Made by a program: the position numbers and the translations under genes. Of a stretch of DNA of 9,207 bases, positions 4,311-9,207 are shown in pieces. The notes below the pieces were generated by a model. That model was not told where the DNA came from. It did not search any database and saw nothing but the letters and a program-made list of their open reading frames with translations. The stretch is from Anaerolineales bacterium (GTDB lineage: Bacteria; Chloroflexota; Anaerolineae; Promineifilales; Promineifilaceae), in contig JAGQGA010000176.1 of assembly GCA_020432595.1 (NCBI GenBank), positions 1-9,207 on the forward strand, in the 5' to 3' direction. Each line of letters begins with the position of its first letter. Position 1 is the stretch's first letter.

Positions 4311-6698
4311 TTATTCATACGCCAACACTTCCCGAATCGTGAGCCTGGATGCGCCGCGTGCCGGACCCAGGCTGGCGGCAATGGCAATAAAAATCACCGC
4401 TACCAGCCAAAAGACCATTCCCCCCACCGAAAAGGTGTAGTCTAGCGGAATGCCGAGCAGTGCCAGCCCAATTTGGTCGCTGAGCAGGTGGCTGATGGGG
4501 AGGGCAAGCAGGCTGCCCAGCAGCCAGCTTATAAAGCCCACGGCAATGCCCTCGGCAATGACAATTTGGCGAACGGCCGTATCTGAGGCCCCAATTGCCC
4601 GCAGCACCCCAATTTCCCGAATCCGCTCCAGGATGTTGATGCTCATGGTCGTGGTCAGCCCCAACCCCCCCACCGTCGCCAGCAGCACGGCCATCATCAC
4701 CAAAAAGGCAATCACAATATTAAACTGAAATGCCGTAGATTCGCGCCGCTGCTCCGTCGTTTGGGTGCGGTTTACCAAAATCCCTAACGCCTTGTACTGG
4801 TCGCTTAGCACCGTTGCCATTTGCAGTTGGGCATCGCCGCCATGACCAATGGTGCCGATTTTGATGGTGTTTGCCATGCCAAGCTGGCGCGTGGCGCGGG
4901 TGTAGGCCTCGTAGTTGACATAAACGGCCGCCCCACGGTTGTCTACAGGCACAACGCCGACGACCGTCCAGAGGGATTTACGGCCGTTTAATTCCATCTC
5001 AATCTCGCCCCCCACGGCTACATCTGGCTGTAGCTCGGCAAATTCGGTGTTGATCACCACCGCCTGCTGGTCTTCCGGCAGCAGCCAGCGGCCGGCCTCC
5101 ATTTTGGGGTTGATAAAGGGAGAGGGGTTGGGCGCGGCTACCAAAATAAAGTTTTCGCTAAAGGTGTCGTTGGCAAAAACGCGCCGCCCGGTGCTTAAAA
5201 ACCAGCTTTCAACGGCCGTTACACCCATCATCTGCCGCGTTAGCTCCTCCGTCCGCTCGGCGCGATAGGGGCGCGAGAGATAGAGGCTGACATCGTATTG
5301 GTGATAGCGTAAAAAGTTTTCCACCGTCACCGTGACCGAATCGCGCACGCTGAGGACGGAGATAAAGAGGGCGGTGCCGAGGATGAGGGTGGTTAGGGTG
5401 AGCAGCAGCCGTCCTTTTTGGCGAATGGTGTTGCGCAGGGAGATGATTAACGGCCGTTGCAGCGGCAACCACGTCTGTAGCTGCATAAACAGCCGGTCAA
5501 CCACCCCATGACCACCGCTGCCGCCAATCCCCATACTGTTGAGCGCCTGATTAGTTGTAATGCGCACCCCGCTAAAAACCGGCCACAGTGCCGCCAGCAG
5601 CGGCACCAATAGCCCCACCGCCACCTGCAGCAAAATGATGGACGGGGGCACGGCAAAACTGGCGATTTCGACATTTAAAAGCCCAGCGGCAAAGTTGACG
5701 GCCGGCCGCGCCGCCAGCAGCGCCAGCGGTATCCCCCACAGCAGCGCCACCATGCCATAAAAAAGCACTGTCACCAAATACATCCCCACAATTTGCTGCT
5801 GCCGCGCCCCCACCAGTTTCATCACCCCAATTTGCCGAATTTGCTGCGTTAGGAGGGCGGAAATGGTGTTGACAACCAAAAAGCCGGAGAGCAGCAGGGT
5901 GATGACCCCACACACACCCAAAATCAGCACCAGCGTCTCGATGATGTCCTGTACAGGGTGTTCACCGGAAGGCGGAATGCGAAAGCCGACGACATCCCGT
6001 CCGGTACGCTGCAGCTTGTCTTCAACCTGGGTTAAAACAGCGCGGATGTGGCTCTCGTCCCCCACGTTTTCGGCCACGCGAAAGTGCAAATCGGTATAGT
6101 ATGCCCCCACACCTAGCAGGTCGAGGGTTTCAAGGGTGACAAAGCCGGAGGCGCGTTCAAGGAGTTCGGCGCTAGGAAGACCGCTGTCATAGGCCAGACC
6201 AACCAGCTCCAGCTCCTTATGCGTGCCGTCGTTTAGCTCAATGGTCAGGGTGTCGCCCACTTGGGCGTTGATGTAGGCCAGGGCGCTTTGTTCCAGCACA
6301 ACCTGACGATTACCGGGGGGCCATTGGCCGCTGTATGGGGTAAAGCGGTCAAGCTGGATGTGGTTGTAGTCGGGAACGGCCGTTAACACCAGCCCCTTCC
6401 ACTCATCCACCCCCGTTTGCACCTGCACCGACACCGTCCGCCGCGCCTCTGCCGCCACAATTTCCGGCATCTGCGCCACGCTTTCGGCCAAATCGGCGTC
6501 AAACGGCTGCGTAAAAATCGTCGCCGAGGAGGCATAGGTCGCGTCGTAGTTCCGCAGCAGCTCCCGCAGCAGCACCGTCCGCGCCGTGGCAATAAACCCC
6601 ACGGCAAATACCCCCACACCAATCGCCATAACCACCAGGGTTGTCCGTGCCCGGTTGCCCAGCAAATCTAACCAAACTTTGCGCCAGCGAATTCTCAT
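4311..6698 (-). CDS. ABC transporter permease, MacB/FtsX type, duplicated (795 residues)
   Basis: This large inner-membrane permease is built of two repeats. Each has one N-terminal helix, an extracytoplasmic domain, then a three-helix FtsX domain. Using ATG 6698: helix 1 about 20-40; first extracellular domain about 41-250 (MacB_PCD-like); FtsX domain 1 about 254-380 with the coupling segment RQIGVMKLVGA; second repeat's first helix about 431-450; second extracellular domain to about 650; FtsX domain 2 about 657-780 with REIGVLRAIGA. Such proteins work with a MacB/LolD-type ATPase in lipoprotein, lipid or peptide export, or as mechanical transmitters. No ATPase gene is in this window. A longer frame starts at TTG 6767, but its 23 extra residues are encoded by repeat DNA and do not resemble the family. 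MRIRWRKVWLDLLGN is a classic permease start, so 6698 is chosen. The substrate cannot be read from the sequence. Confidence 0.88.
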   Translation of the reverse strand: MRIRWRKVWLDLLGNRARTTLVVMAIGVGVFAVGFIATARTVLLRELLRNYDATYASSATIFTQPFDADLAESVAQMPEIVAAEARRTVSVQVQTGVDEWKGLVLTAVPDYNHIQLDRFTPYSGQWPPGNRQVVLEQSALAYINAQVGDTLTIELNDGTHKELELVGLAYDSGLPSAELLERASGFVTLETLDLLGVGAYYTDLHFRVAENVGDESHIRAVLTQVEDKLQRTGRDVVGFRIPPSGEHPVQDIIETLVLILGVCGVITLLLSGFLVVNTISALLTQQIRQIGVMKLVGARQQQIVGMYLVTVLFYGMVALLWGIPLALLAARPAVNFAAGLLNVEIASFAVPPSIILLQVAVGLLVPLLAALWPVFSGVRITTNQALNSMGIGGSGGHGVVDRLFMQLQTWLPLQRPLIISLRNTIRQKGRLLLTLTTLILGTALFISVLSVRDSVTVTVENFLRYHQYDVSLYLSRPYRAERTEELTRQMMGVTAVESWFLSTGRRVFANDTFSENFILVAAPNPSPFINPKMEAGRWLLPEDQQAVVINTEFAELQPDVAVGGEIEMELNGRKSLWTVVGVVPVDNRGAAVYVNYEAYTRATRQLGMANTIKIGTIGHGGDAQLQMATVLSDQYKALGILVNRTQTTEQRRESTAFQFNIVIAFLVMMAVLLATVGGLGLTTTMSINILERIREIGVLRAIGASDTAVRQIVIAEGIAVGFISWLLGSLLALPISHLLSDQIGLALLGIPLDYTFSVGGMVFWLVAVIFIAIAASLGPARGASRLTIREVLAYE

Positions 6699-6710
6699 TG
6701 TATTTTGATG

Positions 6711-6905
6711 AAGAGATAGGACGCGGACAAACGCAGACAGTTCTTTCGGATCTCGTGGGGTTGACAAATTTGGTGCGTGGTGCGTGGTGCGTCAAAAGCG
6801 CTTATTGGCTACGCACCACGTACCACGCACCACGTTAAAAACGGACCAACTCCCTGAATTCCCAAAGAGCTAAACATTCGTGTTTGTCCGTGTCCCAATC
6901 CTCTT
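6711..6905. repeat. Nested inverted repeat with outer GTTTGTCCG arms
   Basis: The segment from 6711 to about 6736 is an imperfect reverse complement of about 6878-6905. Both share GTTTGTCCG, followed by CGTCC/TGTCC, and end in CTCTT. Between them sits the separate GTGGTGC hairpin at 6771-6832. The rest of the 205-bp gap between the permease and the DUF6069-like gene holds nothing recognisable. The unit resembles the (T)CCGTGTTTGT-type junk repeats seen in several environmental bacterial phyla. The function is unknown. Confidence 0.55.
6771..6832. repeat. GTGGTGC-type heptad hairpin, second copy
   Basis: The left arm at 6771-6792 (three GTGGTGC-type heptads) pairs over 22 bp with one mismatch to 6811-6832, around an 18-nt loop containing AAGCGCTT. 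It lies between two same-strand genes, downstream of the DUF6069-like gene and upstream of the permease, so it may terminate the former. A T-run on the - strand is not obvious. Confidence 0.75.
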
Positions 6906-7341
6906 AACTCCGTGAACGGCCGAAAGTGGTCAACATCCCCGCCAGCACCAGCGCCGTCCAAATGTGCATCAGTGCCAAAATGACGCGATTGGCAACGGTG
7001 ACAGCGGCCGGCAGTTGGAACACGGGTGCCAGCGAAACCAGCAGCACCACCAGTGCCAGTACGCGAAAAAGGGTAATCGGCCGGCCGGTGCGACCCAGCA
7101 GCACATAGATTAACACGGCCAGGATGCCGGGAACGGCCGTTGCACCTATGACCAACAGCAGTGGCATCGGAGTCGCGTCCGCATTGGGAAAGGCTATCAG
7201 CAGCCCCCCCGTGATGGCACGGCCAATGAAGTAAAGGATCAGGTTGCCCACAATGCCAAGGATGATGGCAGCAATCGTGACCCACCACAGGTGTTGGGTA
7301 GCAACTCGTTCACTTTTTCCAGCGTTACTCAATGTAGACAT
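6904..7341 (-). CDS. DUF6069-like four-helix membrane protein
   Basis: This 145-residue hydrophobic protein has four predicted transmembrane helices at about 18-40, 60-83, 89-107 and 116-138, with a short polar N-terminus and a basic C-terminus (GRSRS). The pattern FRVLALVVLLVSLAP in helix 3 and VILALMHIWTALVLAGML in helix 4 fits the DUF6069 family as I remember it (RxF...LxLSL, then LxLMHxxxA). No function is established for that family. The start is well supported: ATG 7339-7341 is preceded on the - strand by GGAGAA (7350-7355), a clear Shine-Dalgarno, one of very few in this window. It is followed, 205 bp on, by the permease on the same strand; the repeats between them make a shared transcript uncertain. 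The DUF assignment is by memory of pattern only. Confidence 0.65.
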   Translation of the reverse strand: MSTLSNAGKSERVATQHLWWVTIAAIILGIVGNLILYFIGRAITGGLLIAFPNADATPMPLLLVIGATAVPGILAVLIYVLLGRTGRPITLFRVLALVVLLVSLAPVFQLPAAVTVANRVILALMHIWTALVLAGMLTTFGRSRS

Positions 7342-7349
7342 GTTTGTTC

Positions 7350-7355
7350 TTCTCC
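7350..7355 (-). promoter_or_regulatory. Shine-Dalgarno site for the DUF6069-like gene
   Basis: On the - strand the bases read GGAGAA, eight bases before the ATG at 7341, followed by GAACAAAC. This fixes the start of that gene. The neighbouring genes mostly lack such a site. Confidence 0.65.
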
Positions 7356-7360
7356 AAAGC

Positions 7361-7371
7361 AGATAGGACGC
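7361..7371 (-). repeat. GCGTCCTATCT element, second copy (first at 6714-6724)
   Basis: The 11-mer GCGTCCTATCT (- strand) is identical at 7361-7371 and 6714-6724. It lies 19 and 15 bases before the start codons of the DUF6069-like and permease genes. It may be a shared leader element or just another piece of the GTTTGTCCG/CGCAGAT repeat family. Confidence 0.4.
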
Positions 7372-7419
7372 AGATCTTCTAGATTACCATAATCTGGACA
7401 GGTCAGAACCAAAAACGTT

Positions 7420-7523
7420 ACACAGAGGCTCACAGAGAAGACACAGAGAGACACAGAAGAAAATGAACTGTTTTCTCGCTTTCTCTGTGAAACGCTTCTT
7501 ATCTCTGTGAAATTCTGTGTCAC
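7420..7523. repeat. CACAGAG-unit tandem inverted repeat
   Basis: The left side (7420-7460) holds four ACACAGAG-type units at about 9-12-base spacing. The right side (about 7481-7523) holds their complements (TTCTCTGTG, ATCTCTGTG, TTCTGTGTC). The two sides can pair imperfectly around a central TTTTCTCGC region. Comparable CACAGAGA tandem repeats occur, from general knowledge, in intergenic DNA of several bacterial phyla. The function is unknown. Confidence 0.7.
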
Positions 7524-7578
7524 TTCTTGTTTTGCGTACAAGCCTTTCATCGTTAAGGTACTAAACTTGCCTAGCAAC

Positions 7579-7672
7579 CATTGCACGTACAGGTAAATCT
7601 ACATCCTATTTTCAAGGTTCATCAAGAAATTCTTGCTCTGATTATGGTGCAAAAGGGGTGCCCCGTGCAATG
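7579..7672. repeat. 94-bp segment bounded by 9-bp perfect inverted repeats (possible MITE remnant)
   Basis: CATTGCACG (7579-7587) is exactly inverted as CGTGCAATG (7664-7672). No open frame lies between, and no clear target duplication flanks it (AAC on the left versus ATC on the right). A small non-autonomous element or a chance pair are both possible. Confidence 0.3.
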
Positions 7673-7694
7673 ATCTTTCATCAAACAGTGATAG

Positions 7695-8564
7695 TCAATC
7701 AGCAATATTTGGCGCAAAGCAGGCCAGAAAATCGGGCGGGATGCGGATGGGACGGCCGTTTTTCAAATTCACCCACACCCAAAGCACATGCGCCCGCGCC
7801 AGCAGTGCCCCGTCCCCCACCCGCGTGATGGTGTAGTGACGAACGGCCGTTGCCCGCTTCACATCGGAAATCCAGGTCGTTGTTTCCACCTCATCCCCCA
7901 TGACGGCCGGTTGTAAATATTGAATGCGATAACGCCGCGCCATAATGCCAAAGCCATGTTGCACCATTCGCATCATCGGCCAGCCGTAGTGTGCCGCCAC
8001 CTGCACGCCGCAATCTTCGATGTAGGCCAGATAGACGCTGTTGTTGACGTGCTGCGCCGGGTCAATATCGCGCCATTCCACCAAGCGGCGCAAGCTAAAT
8101 TTGCCCGGCGGTGGTGGCGAAGCCGTGGGAAATGGCTCCGAGTTGCTTTCCCCCACGCTGCCATCTGGCAAAAACGCCGCCACCATTTCCGGCGGCACGC
8201 GCACTGGCCGCCGCGTGGCTGTTTCCAGAAAAACCCAGTCGCTGCTGGCCGTGGCCGCCAGCTCACCCGTCGCTGCTATGCGCAGCTCATAGACCCGGCG
8301 TGAGCGCACGCGACGAAAACTTTCTGCCCAGGTTCGCACCACCACGGTGTCGCCGTAGGTCAGCGGGGTCAAATAGGTCACGTCGGTTTCGTGAATCCAC
8401 CACTGCCGACCCATGTCTTCGTAGCGGGAAATGGGGTAATTAACGGCCGTTGACGCATCCAACGCCGCCTCCTGCATCCAGCGCACGTATTGCGCGTGGT
8501 TCACATGCCCATAGGCATCACATTCGTAGTGCCGCACTCGGAAAGCGCGTTCATAAACAACCAT
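7695..8564 (-). CDS. Tandem hot-dog acyl-thioesterase (4HBT / FatA-FatB-like)
   Basis: This 289-residue protein has two hot-dog domains joined by a proline-rich linker (SPPPPG, about 149-154). Domain 1 (about 5-130) carries DAYGHVNHAQY (16-26), the 4HBT motif with catalytic-type D16. Domain 2 (about 156-280) carries DIDPAQHVNNSVYL (166-179), very like the DxDxNxHVNN block of plant FatA/FatB acyl-ACP thioesterases, which holds active-site Asn and His. Expected role: hydrolysis of acyl-ACP or acyl-CoA in the cytoplasm to free fatty acids. Start: ATG 8564 is preceded by AGGA at suitable spacing and gives the family-like MVVYERAFRVRHYECD. A TTG at 8579 would add five residues and is less likely. 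It is an apparent single gene between a GTGGTGC hairpin upstream and a long gene-free stretch downstream. The chain-length preference and acyl carrier cannot be told. Confidence 0.85.
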   Translation of the reverse strand: MVVYERAFRVRHYECDAYGHVNHAQYVRWMQEAALDASTAVNYPISRYEDMGRQWWIHETDVTYLTPLTYGDTVVVRTWAESFRRVRSRRVYELRIAATGELAATASSDWVFLETATRRPVRVPPEMVAAFLPDGSVGESNSEPFPTASPPPPGKFSLRRLVEWRDIDPAQHVNNSVYLAYIEDCGVQVAAHYGWPMMRMVQHGFGIMARRYRIQYLQPAVMGDEVETTTWISDVKRATAVRHYTITRVGDGALLARAHVLWVWVNLKNGRPIRIPPDFLACFAPNIAD

Positions 8565-8595
8565 AATCCTGTTTTCCAAACGAGACTCTATGGTG

Positions 8596-8636
8596 CGTGG
8601 TACGTGGTGCGTGCGCTTTACGCACCACGTACCACG
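8596..8636. repeat. GTGGTGC-type heptad hairpin, third copy
   Basis: CGTGGTACGTGGTGCG (8596-8611) pairs perfectly over 16 bp with 8621-8636 around the 9-nt loop TGCGCTTTA. It lies in the 100-bp gap between the unknown gene (ending at 8665) and the thioesterase start at 8564. On the - strand it could terminate the former. It shares the GGTACGTGG variant heptad with the right arm of the copy at 6771-6832. Confidence 0.75.
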
Positions 8637-8664
8637 TTTATCAACCCCACAAGACCAAATAATC

Positions 8665-9207
8665 TTACCCCTTCAACACATCGCTGCTAATCGCGTTTGG
8701 GATGATGGCCGCATTTTTGGGCAGCGGCCCATGTTTACCCCACAGCATCCCCAGGGCACGCAAAGGCTGGCCGCGAAAGCGGGTTTGGCACTGTTGGCAA
8801 ACCATATCCTCATCACCGGGCTGCATACGCGGCTGCTTTACCACGTGCCCCACGCCCCGGTGGGGGCAAGCCCCCTGCCCAGCATCGTTGATCAGGTCGC
8901 AAAGACCATTTGCCAGCGGATCCAAAACGGGGTCGCTGGTGGCCGGGAATTGAAGCTGCTGCACCCCAATCCAGGGCAGGTCGCGCTTGGTGGCAATGCG
9001 GGCTTGCAGCGGTTCACCCGCATCCACCACGGCCCAATACTCCTTCCAATGGGTATCGGTGCCAACAAATTTAACGCTGGGCTGCTGCGGATTTAGCAGC
9101 AGATCAAACCGCTCCACATCGGGCACCTCCTCGCGCCGGTGCCAGGGTAGCAAGCCATGATCAAGCAGTTGTGCCACGCGCTCGGCTTCGGGGCGCTGGG
9201 CAGCAAG
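8665..9207 (-). CDS. Unknown protein with CxH...CxxC cluster, C-terminal 180 residues, 5' end outside window
   Basis: The frame is open from the right edge to TAA at 8665-8667. A GTG at 9177 is available, but the frame continues upstream, so this is probably the C-terminal part of a longer protein. I do not recognise the family. Visible features: a soluble, mixed alpha/beta-type N-terminal part with KFVGTDTHWKEYWAVVDAG (46-64 of the fragment), then a metal-site-like segment with C114-P-H116-R-G and C137-QQ-C140, plus C103 and H121 nearby. CPHRG followed after about 20 residues by CxxC resembles a Rieske [2Fe-2S] site (CxH...CxxH) whose last His is Cys, or a zinc ribbon. The C-terminal tail (LPKNAAIIPNAISSDVLKG) is non-hydrophobic. 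No ACGGCCGT palindrome occurs in it, unlike the other full-length genes. It is a credible gene because of its length and protein-like composition, but its function is open. Confidence 0.6.
   Translation of the reverse strand, partial: LAAQRPEAERVAQLLDHGLLPWHRREEVPDVERFDLLLNPQQPSVKFVGTDTHWKEYWAVVDAGEPLQARIATKRDLPWIGVQQLQFPATSDPVLDPLANGLCDLINDAGQGACPHRGVGHVVKQPRMQPGDEDMVCQQCQTRFRGQPLRALGMLWGKHGPLPKNAAIIPNAISSDVLKG

Larger units (their letters stand above)
7342..7694. other. 353-bp gene-free stretch between the DUF6069-like gene and the thioesterase gene
   Basis: No credible gene was found on either strand; the one open frame crossing it (7329-7586, -) reads through repeat DNA and overlaps a better gene start. 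It holds the Shine-Dalgarno and leader of the DUF6069-like gene, a GCGTCCTATCT copy, the CACAGAG repeat hairpin (7420-7523) and a 94-bp segment bounded by 9-bp inverted repeats (7579-7672). It is visibly more AT-rich than the flanking genes. Confidence 0.6.

Noticed and set aside
4026..4387. Two - strand frames overlapping the kinase end and permease end
   Set aside because: Proline- and alanine-rich shadow translations of GC-rich coding DNA with no family resemblance.
6761..6766. TTGACA as a -35 box on the + strand
   Set aside because: No -10-like hexamer follows at 16-18 bp, and no + strand gene lies downstream.
6699..6767. N-terminal extension of the permease from TTG 6767
   Set aside because: The 23 residues are encoded partly by repeat DNA, and the internal ATG at 6698 gives the typical permease N-terminus.
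7654..7663. GGGGTGCCCC as a terminator for the thioesterase gene
   Set aside because: The loop would be only 2 nt, or the stem 3 bp; it is too weak to call, although a short T-run follows on the - strand.
8590..9096. 168-codon open frame on the + strand
   Set aside because: It begins inside the GTGGTGC hairpin and lies opposite the - strand frame, which is open to the window edge and has more protein-like composition and a motif.

Overview
The window looks like chromosomal DNA from a GC-rich, uncultured-type bacterium. The best guess is Chloroflexota (Anaerolineae/Caldilineae-like). This rests on gene content (isopentenyl phosphate kinase, a DprE1/DprE2-like pair, a large MacB/FtsX-type permease) and on repeat style. 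It is an inference, not proven by a marker gene. No rRNA, tRNA, CRISPR array, transposase or phage gene was seen.

Layout: the left half (1-4246) carries five genes on the + strand. These are the 3' end of a PlsC-type acyltransferase, a DprE2-like short-chain dehydrogenase, a DprE1-like FAD oxidoreductase, a LOG-family protein and an isopentenyl phosphate kinase. The right half (4311-9207) carries four genes on the - strand. Reading from high to low coordinates these are a partial unknown protein with a CxH...CxxC cluster, a tandem hot-dog acyl thioesterase, a four-helix DUF6069-like membrane protein and a large ABC-transporter-type permease. The two blocks converge at 4247-4310, which holds a perfect 16-bp hairpin.

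Functionally the + block has a lipid/isoprenoid flavour. The acyltransferase makes phospholipid precursors, and the kinase makes isopentenyl diphosphate (last step of the alternative mevalonate route described in Chloroflexota and archaea). The SDR/FAD pair resembles the two-enzyme epimerase that acts on a polyprenyl-phosphate sugar in mycobacteria. The - block adds a thioesterase that could release fatty acids.

Two DNA-level patterns stand out. (1) The palindrome ACGGCCGT occurs 19 times, always inside genes, in different reading frames and encoding different peptides. This resembles the cyanobacterial HIP1 phenomenon. (2) Most intergenic gaps hold a hairpin built from its own 7-10-nt tandemly iterated unit (GTAATCA, CAAGTAA, GAGATTGA, GTGGTGC, CACAGAG types). 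This resembles cyanobacterial STRR sequences. Two of these repeats supply the last codons and the stop codon of the upstream gene. The two patterns are mutually exclusive in location.
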